This document shows, piece by piece, positions 1 through 10,014 of a DNA stretch of 37,575 nt. Position numbers and translations under genes: made by a program. The stretch is taken from positions 1 through 37,575 of the forward strand of contig JAPLNA010000310.1 in NCBI GenBank assembly GCA_026693065.1, in the 5' to 3' direction. This stretch comes from Planctomycetota bacterium. Its GTDB lineage: Bacteria > Planctomycetota > Phycisphaerae > SM23-33. The notes beneath the pieces are model-generated. The model worked only from the letters and a program-made list of their open reading frames with translations. It made no database searches and had not been told where the DNA came from. Position 1 is the first letter of the stretch. The number at the start of each line of letters is the position of its first letter.

Positions 1-77
1 AGGTCGGACAGAGCCGCCAGTTGTTGGGAGTGGGAAAAACCTTGATGCGATTTCGGACGGGTGACGATCCCGTTCAT
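1..77 (-). CDS. Partial CDS running off the left window edge (MNGIVTRPKSHQGFSHSQQLAALSD...), unknown product
   Basis: On the minus strand, ATG at 77-75 is preceded by a strong Shine-Dalgarno AAGGAGG (plus-strand cctcctt at 84-90); open to the window edge. Too short for the ORF track. Confidence 0.4.
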   Translation of the reverse strand, partial: MNGIVTRPKSHQGFSHSQQLAALSD

Positions 78-145
78 GTCAGGCCTCCTTGCCTACGAGT
101 AATGGATCGTTCACACCCATCCTCATCGACAAGGCAGGCCTTTCT

Positions 146-469
146 TTATTGCCCCCTCAGGCTTAACCTCGGGCCATTGTATGCTGTCACCCGATTTCGT
201 CCGATGTCCGGGCTGGGCGTGACGAGGTTGCCCGTCAAGGCCGAGTATAGCGCACGCCCGTCGGTCTGGATGTGATTCCCGAACGACATCCGGCCCTTGT
301 ACAACTGCCCGACGATTCCCGTGAATCCGCTCGAATCGCCGGTGGCGTCCAGGGTGTTCCACACGGCGTTGACGCTGTGGATTTCCCCCGTGGGGCTGTA
401 GATGAAGTGGTCCATCACCTCCTTGGCGTCATCCAGAACCATCGTGACGCTGCCCGACGGGTCGGTCAA
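146..469 (-). pseudogene. Rhs/YD-repeat core remnant
   Basis: Translation MTDPSGSVTMVLDDAKEVMDHFIYSPTGEIHSVNAVWNTLDATGDSSGFTGIVGQLYKGR...ALYSALTGNLVTPSPD resembles the Rhs-associated core (D.SG.V...D..G...GFTG..Y...RYYDP.LGRF.TPDP) but is short and degenerate, with no upstream continuation. Confidence 0.45.
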
Positions 470-786
470 GTCTATTCAGTTGTCAACTCACTTGCAGGCG
501 CGCCTCATCGCGCCGCCAACCGACCGATCGTACACTCCAGCGCCGGGGCCTTCAAAGCCTATTCCACCCCGGGTCCAGGCGGCTACCTACGCTCTCATCA
601 ACCGTCCCGTTGCGCTGGTGATTTCAATTCGCCCTTCGCCGTGTCGGAAAGCTTGAACAATCTGACCGATCTGCGCGCTTATTCGGTTGCTTTGGCAAGG
701 GAGGGAGGCAAGAATCGTTTCCCATGCGTCCTCGATCCCCGGGGGCGCGAGTCGAAGTGCGATGCCTGTCTGTCGAGGAGAATCAC

Positions 787-3204
787 ATGTCCAAACGGCT
801 GATGGTGGCGGCGGCACTGGTTCTGGTTCTCTCGGCGGCGGCGATGGCACGCGACGCCCAGTTCAACTTCGTGCCCTGGCCCCAGTCCGTCAAGGCCCAG
901 AGCGGCACTTTGACGCTGACGGCCTCGAGCAAGATCGTGGCCGCCGAGGCCTCGCTCAAGCCGTTGGCCCAGGTGCTCTCGGGCGAGATCTACATGATGA
1001 GCGGGCTGCGGTTGGCGACGGGGACGGGGGCCGGGGCCGCCGGGGACATCGTGCTGGCCCTGGACGCGGCGATGAAGAAGCCCGCCGCGTATACCGTCGC
1101 GGTGACCGATCGGGTGGCCGTCACGGGCGGGGCGTACGTGGGGGCCGCCCACGGCACGAGCCTCCTGCTCCAGGCCCTCCAGCCGGGCAAGGGCGCCCTG
1201 CACGTGCCGCGCCTCGCCGTCGAGGACGCCCCGTACTCGGAGTATTACGGCGCGATGGTGGACATCGCCCGCCAGAACAACTCGCTGGAGGAGCTTCGCG
1301 GCGTGGTGGACATGATGCGGGTCTACCGCCTGCGGTTTCTGCAACTGCACATGAGCGACGACCAGGCCTGGACGTTCCCCTCGAAGGCCTACCCGCAACT
1401 GGGCAAGAGCAACTGGGCCACCCGCGGCGGGCCCGTGCCCAAGGTCTACACCGCCGATCAGTGGAAGGAACTCGTCCGCTACGCCGACGAACGCGGGGTG
1501 ACGTTCGTGCCCGAGATCGAGACGCCCGGGCACAGCGGGGCGGCCCGGCGGGACCTGCCGGAGGTCTTCGGGCCCGACGTGGCCGTCATGAACATGACCA
1601 ACCCCAAAATGTACGACGGGCTGGACACGATCCTGGGCGAGGTCGCCGACGTGTTCGCCAGCAGCCCGTACATTCACATCGGCTGCGATGAATGCAACAT
1701 CGAGCCCATCAGCCGGGACGCCAACTCGAAGGCTTTCCGCGAGGCCAACGGGCTCAAGGACGGCAACGACCTGTTCGCCTGGCACATCGCGAAGGTGGCC
1801 GGCCTGGTGAAGAAGCACGGCAAGAAGACGATCGTCTGGCAGGACGCCCCCATCACCGACCGCGTGCCCAAGGACGTGATCGTGATGGTCTGGCACATCG
1901 ACGGCAACAACGGGGCCACCGCCGACTACGTCAAACAGGGCCACCCCGTCATCCAGGTCACCTGGACGCCGTGCGTGTACCAGCCTGTCAAGGACGTGTA
2001 CGAGTGGAACGCCTGGCAGAAGGAATGGCCCGAAGGCGGGCCGATGCTGGGCGCGCAAATGGTGCTCTGGGAACTCTCGGGCCGATCGGCGGTGCCGTTC
2101 CTGCGGTACAAGGCGGCCCCTCGCGGCGAGCGGGTGTGGAACCCGTACACCGGGCTGCCCTACGCCGACTTCGCCCGGCGTCTCGAGGCCGCCGACGCCA
2201 TGCTGGACCTGGCGACGTGCGGCATCGTCGTCGAGGAAAAGGGCCTGATGCACACCCTGCACGACTGGCTCGCCGAGGGCGGCAAGGGGGACGAGGGCTC
2301 GGGCATCCTGCCCAAGTTCGCCTTCGGCGAGAGTTCCACCGTGACGTTGAAGACCCCCGTGCCCGGGGCCGTCGTCCGCTACACCACCGACGGCGAGGAT
2401 CCGACGGCCCAGTCGCCCGCCTGCACGGGCGCGGTGAAGCTGCACCCGGGCAAGGACAACAAGATGACCCTCAAGGCCCGGCTCTTCGACGCCGAGGGCA
2501 AGCCCGCCGGCGCCCCCTGGAGCCGCGAGTATTACCGCAAGCCCGTCGCGGGCGTCGTCACAGGGCCGGTGGCCTCCGGCGACCGCATCGCCGAGCCCGT
2601 CACCGTCACCCTCAAGGCCGCCATGAAGGGGGCGATCCGCTACACGATGAACGGCTCGGCCCCCACGGTCGCCTCGCCCTCCTACACGAGCCCGATCAAG
2701 GTCGACAAGACCGCCACGGTGGTCGCGGCCCTGTTCGTGGCCGACAAGCAGGTCGGCGAGAGCTGGAAGCAGACGTTCAACTGGGTAGCCGTCGTGAAGA
2801 GCCTGACCACGGGCAAACCCGTGACGACCTCGGCGACCGAAGGCGGGTACGCCGCGGAGAACGCCGTCGACGGCGTCGTCGAACGCGACCGCGCCTGGTG
2901 GGCCGGGCCTTATCCCCAGTGGCTCCAGGTGGACCTCCAGGCCCCGCACAAGATCAACAAGATCGAGGTCTTCCCCTTCTGGGACGGCGGGCGGGTGTAT
3001 CAGTACAAGGTCGAACTGTCCCTGGACGGCAAGACCTGGACGCAGGTGGTGGACATGAGCAAGAACGCCAAGCCCGCCGTCGCCGAGGGCGACAGCCACA
3101 CCTTCGCCCCCACCAGCGGGCGCTACGTCCGGATCACCATACTCAAGAACAGCGCCAACGTCGGCGTGCACCTGGTGGAACTGCGGGCCTTCGAGGCCAA
3201 GTGA
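787..3204 (+). CDS. Secreted GH20-type beta-N-acetylhexosaminidase with two chitobiase C-terminal-like repeats and a C-terminal F5/8-type C (discoidin-like) domain
   Basis: Signal peptide MSKRLMVAAALVLVLSAAAMA; N-terminal GH20b-like FVPWPQSVK...; catalytic Asp-Glu in YIHIGCDECN; repeats VRYTTDGEDPT and IRYTMNGSAPT; discoidin-like C-terminus. Start chosen at 787 after RBS gaggag. Confidence 0.9.
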   Translation: MSKRLMVAAALVLVLSAAAMARDAQFNFVPWPQSVKAQSGTLTLTASSKIVAAEASLKPLAQVLSGEIYMMSGLRLATGTGAGAAGDIVLALDAAMKKPAAYTVAVTDRVAVTGGAYVGAAHGTSLLLQALQPGKGALHVPRLAVEDAPYSEYYGAMVDIARQNNSLEELRGVVDMMRVYRLRFLQLHMSDDQAWTFPSKAYPQLGKSNWATRGGPVPKVYTADQWKELVRYADERGVTFVPEIETPGHSGAARRDLPEVFGPDVAVMNMTNPKMYDGLDTILGEVADVFASSPYIHIGCDECNIEPISRDANSKAFREANGLKDGNDLFAWHIAKVAGLVKKHGKKTIVWQDAPITDRVPKDVIVMVWHIDGNNGATADYVKQGHPVIQVTWTPCVYQPVKDVYEWNAWQKEWPEGGPMLGAQMVLWELSGRSAVPFLRYKAAPRGERVWNPYTGLPYADFARRLEAADAMLDLATCGIVVEEKGLMHTLHDWLAEGGKGDEGSGILPKFAFGESSTVTLKTPVPGAVVRYTTDGEDPTAQSPACTGAVKLHPGKDNKMTLKARLFDAEGKPAGAPWSREYYRKPVAGVVTGPVASGDRIAEPVTVTLKAAMKGAIRYTMNGSAPTVASPSYTSPIKVDKTATVVAALFVADKQVGESWKQTFNWVAVVKSLTTGKPVTTSATEGGYAAENAVDGVVERDRAWWAGPYPQWLQVDLQAPHKINKIEVFPFWDGGRVYQYKVELSLDGKTWTQVVDMSKNAKPAVAEGDSHTFAPTSGRYVRITILKNSANVGVHLVELRAFEAK

Positions 3205-3232
3205 CCGCCCCGTAGTCCCCGAGGACAAGAGC

Positions 3233-4530
3233 ATGCCCCGCCACGCCGCGGCGATCTTTTGCCTGGCCGGACTGGCCGCCTCGGCGGCCGCGGGAGATCG
3301 CGTCAGTTACCTCGATAACGGCGCCGTCCGCCTGGGGGTGAACCTGGACCTGGGCGGCTCGATCACATGGCTGTCCGCGGCGGGCGGTGAGTCGCTCGTG
3401 AACAATCACGACTGGGGGCGGCAGATCCAGATGTCGTTCTACAGCGGGCCCGTGCCCTTCGCCCCGCACGGCAAGAAGCCCGCCCCGGCGTGGGAGAAGC
3501 TCGGCTGGAACCCGATCCAGTCGGGGGACTGCTTCGGCCGCCGCGCCCGGGTCGTCGAGCACCGCAACGACGGAAAGGCGATATACGTCAAGTGCGTGCC
3601 GATGCAATGGCCCCTGGATAACGAACCGGGCGATTGCCTCTTCGAGAGTTGGATCGAGCTGAAGGGCGCCGCCGCCGGCGTCCGCTGCCGGCTGACCAAC
3701 GCCCGACTCGACAAGGGGCAGTACCCCGCCCGCGGCCAGGAACTGCCCGCCGTCTACACCACCGGGGCCTACTGGCGGCTGATGACCTACACGGGCGAGA
3801 AGCCCTTCACCGGCGAGCCCCTCGTGCGGATCGACCGCAAGCTCACCGAGGGCGGCTGGGCCCACGGGCGGGCCAGCGAGAGTTGGGCGGCCCTGGTCAA
3901 CGACAAGGAATTCGGCCTGGGAGTGTATTCCCCGGGCAACACCGACTTCATCGGCGGATTCTACGGCACGCCCAACGGGCCCGGCAGCGATCCGACGGGC
4001 TACATCAGCCCCGTCCGCCGCGAGATCCTCGATCACGACATCGTGTACGAGTACCGCTACACGCTGGTGCTCGGTTCGCTCAAGGACATCCGCCGGTGGG
4101 TGTACGACAACGCCCCCCGGCCTGGCGGTTCCAGTCCGATCGCCAGCACTGGAGCTACGACAACGCCTCCGACACCGGCTGGCCCATCCGCGGGGAATTG
4201 AACGTGCGGCTGGACCGGGACGATCCGCAACTGCTCTCGCCGGGTTTTTCCTGCCCTGCCGAGGCCGCCCCCAAACTGCGGATCGAGGCGGCGTTCCGCA
4301 CCGCCCAGAAGACCGCCCAGGTGTTCTGGCGGCAAGGCGACAAGCCTTTCGCCGCCGACCGATGCCTCGACGTGCCCATTATCGGCGACGGGCGAGAGCG
4401 GGTGTACGAGGTGAACCTCGCCGCCCATCACCAATACAAAGGCATAATCACCGGCCTGCGGATCGACCCGGTCGCCTCGGCGGAGAAGGACGCCTTCGTC
4501 CGCGTCAAGGCGATCTCGCTGGGCCGATAA
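3233..4530 (+). CDS. Hypothetical secreted protein (possibly galactose-mutarotase-like fold) with an apparent -1 frameshift near 4113-4118
   Basis: ORF 3233..4201 (frame 2) and ORF 3634..4530 (frame 1) join coherently at the C6 run 4113-4118: one extra C gives NAPPAWRFQSDRQHWSYDNASDTGWPIRGELNVRL... Confidence 0.65.
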
Positions 4531-4554
4531 AGGCCGGCCTGAGGAGATGCGAAC

Positions 4555-7500
4555 ATGACCATGCGTTTGAAGAACGCCCTGGCGGCGGGTTTGTTTCTGG
4601 CGATGGGAGCGCAGGTGGCGTTGGCGGCGGACTTCTACGTGGCCCCGACCGGTAATGACGCCGCCGCCGGCACGAAGGGCAAACCGTTCGCCACGGTCGC
4701 CCGCGCCCGGGACGCCGTCCGCGAGAAGATCGCCGCCGGAATGAAGGCCGACGTCGTTGTCGAGATTGCCCCCGGCCGGTACTTCCACTCCGAGCCGATC
4801 CGCTTCGACGAACGCGACGGAGGGCGGGACGGGCACGCGGTGATCTATCGCGGCTCGGCCCGGGAGGGTGTCAAGCTCTACGGCGGGCAGCAGGCGACCC
4901 AGTGGGAGAAGCACAAGGACGACATCTGGCGGGCGCCGATCGCCAAGGGCAAGGCGCTGTACCAGCTCATCGTGGATGACCAGCCGGCTGTCATGGCCCG
5001 CTTCCCCAAGTTCGGCGACGGCTACAGCATGAGTTGGTGCGAAGGCGGCAAGGTGCCCGAGGCCTGGCGCGGGTGGGACTACACCGACGCCCAGATCATC
5101 GGCTTCCTCACCCCCAACTGGTTCGGCGACACGGTGAAGGTCACCGCCGTCAACCCCACGACCGGACAGATCAGCACCGCCGGCGGCTCGCCCTATTTCG
5201 GCGGCATGGGCGCGCGTCGCTACATCCGCGGCCTGCTGGGCCTGCTGACGGAGCCCGGCGAGTGGTGCCCCCAACGCAAGGAAGGCTACCTGTACTACTG
5301 GCCCGCCGCCGGCGAACCCAAAGACCACGTGGTGGTCGTGCCGTTCCTCAGGCGGCTGCTCGACGTTCGCGGCTCGGCCCCGGACAAGCCCGCCCAGAAC
5401 ATCCGGTTCGAGTCGCTCGAGCTGATCGGGGCCGACTCGTGGGAGTTGCTGGGCAACCCGCCCATGGGCATCCTGGACGACGGCAACGCCGAGGCGATCC
5501 TGCGGGTCGAGAACGGCCGCAAGATCGCGCTGGCCGGCTGTAAGGTTCTCGGCTCAGGCTGGGTGGGGGTGCTGTTCTGGCATTTCGCGCAGGATTGCGA
5601 GGTTTCCGACTGCCTGATCAATCACTCCGGATACGACGGCATCGCCGCCTCCGGCTTCAACCCCGGCGCGCCGCCCTTCAAGACGCCCATGGAGGCCGAC
5701 GGAAACTTCGGGCACAAGATCTACAACAACGCGATCCTCAACAGCGGGCAGCACTCCGGGCACGGGGCGGCGATCCAGTTCTGGCAGAGCGGGCGGAACA
5801 CCGTCGAGAACAACTACATCCGCCGCGCCCCGCGGTACGGCATCAGTTACAACTGCTGGCCGTGGAATAAGGGCGACAAGATCTACGGCATCGAGGTCAC
5901 CGACGAGAACCAGCACCAGTTCCGCTACGCCAGCGGCATCGTGCTCCGCTACAACGACGTGGGCCTGGTCTGCCGCGACAGCAGCGACTTCGGGGCGCTG
6001 CAATGCTGGTGGCCCGGGCGGGACAACGTGTGGGAGTACAACGCCGTGCACGACGTCCACGCGGACGTGGACTGGGACGGCTGGGCGCACGGCGTGCACC
6101 CTGACGACGGCGTGGACTACTGGACCATGCGAGGCTGCGTGTTCTACTTCCTCCAGGGCGGCAACGCCACGGGGGCCTGGATGCTCAAGGGCCAACACCA
6201 GGTCGCGGACAACAACGTCGTCGCCGACAGCCGCATGAACCGCGGCGTGACGGCGGAGCCCTACGGCCGGTCCGTGTTCGACGTCACTAACACCCACAAC
6301 ATCTTCTCCTGCGACGTGAAGGACTACTACACCGGCGGCGGCAAGGAGATGGTCAAGGAATTCGACAACAACGTTTTCTGGCCGGCCTCGCCGAAGGTAG
6401 AAGGCTACCGCACCTGGGGGGCCGAGAAACACTCGGTGTGCGAAGACCCGCAGTTCGTCCTGAAGAACAAGCCCTGGGACCGCACCTGGAGCGATTACGA
6501 CCTGAAGGCCTCCTCGCCCGCGCTCAAGCTGGGCTTCAAGCCCATTCCGATGGACAAGATCGGCCTGCGGACGAAGGAGTTTCCCTTCGACCTGGGCGCG
6601 ATCGAGCGGCGGTCGGCGAGGAGCAAGATCCAGGCCGAGGACAATGACCGCATCTATCACGCCCGCAACCAGGGCAGCACGCACGTGTACCACATCGAGC
6701 CGGGGGCGTGGCTGAAGTTCGAGAACATCGACTTCGGCAAGAAAGCCCCCAAGAAGATCGTGGCCAGCGTGGAGTACCCGCAGGGGCAGAAACGCTACGG
6801 GGCCGACATCGTCGCCACCCCGCTCCGCGAGCTGCCCAACGAGAACTGGCGGGTGATCGACCGATGGGAAGTCAGCCCGTCGTACAAGATGGCCGGCAAG
6901 AAGGGGCCCGAACTCTTCGACGTGGCCTTCGAGCCCGAGACCGCCCCGGAGAAGGTGGCGTGGAAGCCGTTCCTCAAACCCACGATCTCCAAGGGCGGCG
7001 TCGTTTCGCCGGTGGGCCTGGCCGACCTGGACATCATCAATGGCGAGGGGCAGGAGAATTCCTGCGCGTACCTGCGGGCCTCGCTGTACGCCGAGAAGGC
7101 CGTCCCCCACCAGTTGCCCATGATCGCCGACCAGGCCTCCGGGCTGAAGGTCTGGGTCAACGGCAAGCAGGTCATCAGCGAGAACAACGCCGGTCGCAAG
7201 GCCAACGTGGTGCCCATCCAGGCCGGGTGGAACACGATCCTGGTGAAGGTCAACCAGTCCGACGCGTCGTACAAGCCGCTGACGGAAGGCCAGGGGAATT
7301 TCTGGTGCCGCCTGGGCTTCGACCAGGCCGACCAGATGGGCCGCGCCCTGAGTGTTCCGGGCCTGCCGCTGGAGGAAAAGCCCGCCGCCGCCCAGGCCGC
7401 CACCGGCGTGGCGATGGAAGTCCGCCTGGACTCCGTCGAGGGCAAGGTGCTCGGCACGTTCCGCCACGGGCAAAGCGAAGTCGACGCCGACGCCCGCGTC

Positions 7501-7575
7501 ACCGGCGTGCACAACGTGTACCTGGTCTTCCCGGCCGAGGGCGTCAAGAGCGTCAACTGGTTCCGCTTCGAGTAG
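4555..7575 (+). CDS. Secreted right-handed parallel beta-helix protein (GH141/pectate-lyase-like fold) with C-terminal accessory domains
   Basis: Signal peptide; DFYVAPTGNDAAAGTKGKPFATVARARDAVR N-terminal motif typical of right-handed beta-helix proteins; N-rich rungs (ENNYIRRAPRYGISYN); C-terminal carbohydrate-binding/PA14-like region. Confidence 0.8.
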   Translation: MTMRLKNALAAGLFLAMGAQVALAADFYVAPTGNDAAAGTKGKPFATVARARDAVREKIAAGMKADVVVEIAPGRYFHSEPIRFDERDGGRDGHAVIYRGSAREGVKLYGGQQATQWEKHKDDIWRAPIAKGKALYQLIVDDQPAVMARFPKFGDGYSMSWCEGGKVPEAWRGWDYTDAQIIGFLTPNWFGDTVKVTAVNPTTGQISTAGGSPYFGGMGARRYIRGLLGLLTEPGEWCPQRKEGYLYYWPAAGEPKDHVVVVPFLRRLLDVRGSAPDKPAQNIRFESLELIGADSWELLGNPPMGILDDGNAEAILRVENGRKIALAGCKVLGSGWVGVLFWHFAQDCEVSDCLINHSGYDGIAASGFNPGAPPFKTPMEADGNFGHKIYNNAILNSGQHSGHGAAIQFWQSGRNTVENNYIRRAPRYGISYNCWPWNKGDKIYGIEVTDENQHQFRYASGIVLRYNDVGLVCRDSSDFGALQCWWPGRDNVWEYNAVHDVHADVDWDGWAHGVHPDDGVDYWTMRGCVFYFLQGGNATGAWMLKGQHQVADNNVVADSRMNRGVTAEPYGRSVFDVTNTHNIFSCDVKDYYTGGGKEMVKEFDNNVFWPASPKVEGYRTWGAEKHSVCEDPQFVLKNKPWDRTWSDYDLKASSPALKLGFKPIPMDKIGLRTKEFPFDLGAIERRSARSKIQAEDNDRIYHARNQGSTHVYHIEPGAWLKFENIDFGKKAPKKIVASVEYPQGQKRYGADIVATPLRELPNENWRVIDRWEVSPSYKMAGKKGPELFDVAFEPETAPEKVAWKPFLKPTISKGGVVSPVGLADLDIINGEGQENSCAYLRASLYAEKAVPHQLPMIADQASGLKVWVNGKQVISENNAGRKANVVPIQAGWNTILVKVNQSDASYKPLTEGQGNFWCRLGFDQADQMGRALSVPGLPLEEKPAAAQAATGVAMEVRLDSVEGKVLGTFRHGQSEVDADARVTGVHNVYLVFPAEGVKSVNWFRFE

Positions 7576-7603
7576 CTCCCCCGGCAGGACGAGGCCCAGA
7601 ACC

Positions 7604-9865
7604 ATGTATAACCGCACACTCGTGACCGTGGCCCTTTGGAGTTCTCTGATCCTGCCCGGGCTGGCGGGGGCCGCGGCGGAACCGGAGCCCTGTTTCGTGC
7701 CCTGGCCCAAGAGCCTGCAGATGGCCGGCGGCGACCTGGCGTTGACTTCCTCGGCCCGGATCCTGGCCGCCAGCGACGACCTGGTTCCGCTGACGACGAT
7801 TCTGGCCGATGAGCTTTTCGCCCAGACCGGCCTGCGGCTGGCCACCGGCAAGGGCGCCGGCGGCGCGGGCGACATCGTCCTCCGGCTCGACCCGGCCCTG
7901 GAGGGCGAGGCCTACGAGCTGATAGTGCAGGACCGCGCGACGGTCGCCGGCGGCGGCTACGCCTCCGTCGCGATGGGCACGGTGACGCTCCTGCAGGCGA
8001 TGACGTTCGAGAAGGGCGTCGCGGCCCTGCCCCGCCTCACCGTCAAGGACCAGCCGCGATACGGCTACCGCGGGCTGATGATCGACGTGGCCCGCTCGCC
8101 CCACTCGCTCGACTCGCTCCGCCAGGTGGTGGAGCTCTGCCGGCTCTACAAGGTGCGGTATCTGCACCTGCACCTGACCGACAACGAGGCGTTCACCTTC
8201 CCCTCCACCGCATTCCCGGCCCTGGTCTCCAGGAACAGGACGTACAAGCTGGACGAGCTCAAGGCGCTGGTGACGTTCGCCGACCGGCGTGGCGTCACCC
8301 TCGTGCCGGAGCTCGAAGCCCCGGGCCACTGCGGCGCGATGCAGGGCGCGATGCCCGAGACGTTCGGCCTGATCGGCCCCGACGGTAAGCCGGTCAGGAT
8401 CAACTGCCTGAACTTCATGAATCCCAAGGCATACCCGGCCCTGGACACGCTCGTGGGAGAGATGTGCCAGGTGTTCCAGAGTTCCCCCTACGTCCACGTC
8501 GGCAGCGACGAGGCCTGGCTGGGGCAGATCGGTCCGCGTCCCGAGACGGCCCGGTATCTCAAGGAGAATAACCTCGAGAACGTACACGAGCTCTACATGC
8601 AGTACATTGTGAAGATGAACGAGATTGTCAAGAAGCACGGCCGGCGGACGATCGTGTGGGAGGGCTTCGGCGGAACGGGCGGCAGGAACTTCAAGATCCC
8701 CACCGACGTGATCGTGATGGAGTTCGAGGTGCGGTACAACCCGCCCGGGAACCTCATCCGGAACGGGTACACCGTCATTAACGCCTCGTGGACGCCGATG
8801 TACGTCGTCAACGGAAAGCAGCATGCGCCCGAGAACATCCTCGACTGGGACGTCTACCGGTTCGGGCAGGTCTCCCGCGCGTGGGACAAGACGCACTGGG
8901 CGAGGGTCGAGCCGACCCCGCTGGTCGCCGGCGCGCAGATGTGCGCGTGGGAGCAGCCCGAGTGGCGGGAGATCCCCAGCCTGCGCCGCCGCGTCGCGGC
9001 GATGGCCCAGCAGGTGTGGAACCCCGGCGCGCCGGGCGGCTACGGGGCCTTCGCCGGGCGGCTGGCAGCCTGCGACGCCCTGCTGGACAAACTGCTCTAC
9101 GGCTTCACGCTGGACGTGTCGCCAGGTCCCAGGCCCAAGGGCGAGTGCGCGTACGTCTACAAGAAGGCCGCGTCGGTCTCGGCCACGCCGTTGGCGCCGG
9201 GCCTGACCGTCCGCTACACCATGAACGCCCAGGAGCCGACCGCCGACTCGCCGCTGTGGGAACGCCCGCTGGAGATCACCGAGAAAGACGGCGTCAACCA
9301 CGACCAATCCAACTCGCCCAGGTCGCTGCGGACCGTCATTCGGGCCGCCGCATTCCGGGGCCGGCAGCCCGCCGGCGCGTCGCGCGTGCTGTTCCTTGAC
9401 AACTACGACTATCTCGCCCGCCTGACCGGAATGGTGCGGTTGAAAATCTACGAGAATCCCGCGGGCGACATCGAGCGCCCGGACCTGTCGAAACTCAAGC
9501 TGGTGCGAGAGACCGTCGAGCCGCACGTGTGGCCCAACGCGGTGCAGGACCTGCCCGCCCGCTCGGTGCTCGTGTACGAGGGCCGGATCGACGTGCCCTC
9601 CGACGGTTCGTTCGAATGCCGGCTTCGCAGCCACGGCGGCGGGGCCCGGCTATACGTCAACGACCAGCTTGTGTGCGACCGCAGCGGCAAGAGCGACTGG
9701 GGCGCGACCGAGGGATCGGTGACGCTTTCCAAAGGCACCGCCGGTTTCAGGGCCGAGTGCTACCAGGCCGACGCGGGCATGTACTTCAGCCTCGCGATGG
9801 GCGGGCCTTCGCTGAAGAAACCGGTGGAATGGAACAGGTTGTTGATTCCCGTGGACAGGAAGTAG
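7604..9865 (+). CDS. Secreted GH20-type beta-N-acetylhexosaminidase with C-terminal PA14-like domain
   Basis: Start at 7604 (MYNRTLVTVALWSSLILPGLAGA); FVPWPKS; catalytic YVHVGSDEAW; chitobiase-like VRYTMNAQEPT; PA14-like YEGRIDVPSDGSFECRLRSHGGGARLYVNDQLVCD. Confidence 0.88.
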   Translation: MYNRTLVTVALWSSLILPGLAGAAAEPEPCFVPWPKSLQMAGGDLALTSSARILAASDDLVPLTTILADELFAQTGLRLATGKGAGGAGDIVLRLDPALEGEAYELIVQDRATVAGGGYASVAMGTVTLLQAMTFEKGVAALPRLTVKDQPRYGYRGLMIDVARSPHSLDSLRQVVELCRLYKVRYLHLHLTDNEAFTFPSTAFPALVSRNRTYKLDELKALVTFADRRGVTLVPELEAPGHCGAMQGAMPETFGLIGPDGKPVRINCLNFMNPKAYPALDTLVGEMCQVFQSSPYVHVGSDEAWLGQIGPRPETARYLKENNLENVHELYMQYIVKMNEIVKKHGRRTIVWEGFGGTGGRNFKIPTDVIVMEFEVRYNPPGNLIRNGYTVINASWTPMYVVNGKQHAPENILDWDVYRFGQVSRAWDKTHWARVEPTPLVAGAQMCAWEQPEWREIPSLRRRVAAMAQQVWNPGAPGGYGAFAGRLAACDALLDKLLYGFTLDVSPGPRPKGECAYVYKKAASVSATPLAPGLTVRYTMNAQEPTADSPLWERPLEITEKDGVNHDQSNSPRSLRTVIRAAAFRGRQPAGASRVLFLDNYDYLARLTGMVRLKIYENPAGDIERPDLSKLKLVRETVEPHVWPNAVQDLPARSVLVYEGRIDVPSDGSFECRLRSHGGGARLYVNDQLVCDRSGKSDWGATEGSVTLSKGTAGFRAECYQADAGMYFSLAMGGPSLKKPVEWNRLLIPVDRK

Positions 9866-9867
9866 TC

Positions 9868-10014
9868 TCGCTGGGGCGATGGGAGGTGCTCGAATCGGCC
9901 GGGCCCAGCGCCCCGCGGGGCGAGGCGGCCGTCAGCTTCCGGCGCGTGGGCGCCGGCGCCGCCCTCTGCGTGGGCACCTTCCTCACCCCCCAGAATACCG
10001 CGGCGGTCATCGCG
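9868..10014 (+). pseudogene. Possible C-terminal remnant of a GH42-like beta-galactosidase (trimerisation-type segment)
   Basis: Frame-1 translation RWEVLESAGPSAPRGEAAVSFRRVGAGAALCVGTFLTPQNTAAVI resembles the GH42 pattern W.EVLEP..AE...(F)GAG.A.YVGT.L; no upstream coding partner in that frame; lies directly after the GH20 stop and runs into the convergent gene. Confidence 0.35.

Noticed and set aside
679-3234. 851-aa minus-strand ORF opposite the GH20 gene
   Set aside because: Antisense shadow of a high-GC coding strand: low-complexity H/G/V/A/R-rich sequence with no domain pattern; the plus strand has signal peptide and catalytic motif.
5554-7875. 773-aa minus-strand ORF opposite the beta-helix gene
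   Set aside because: Spans two plus-strand genes and has antisense-type composition.
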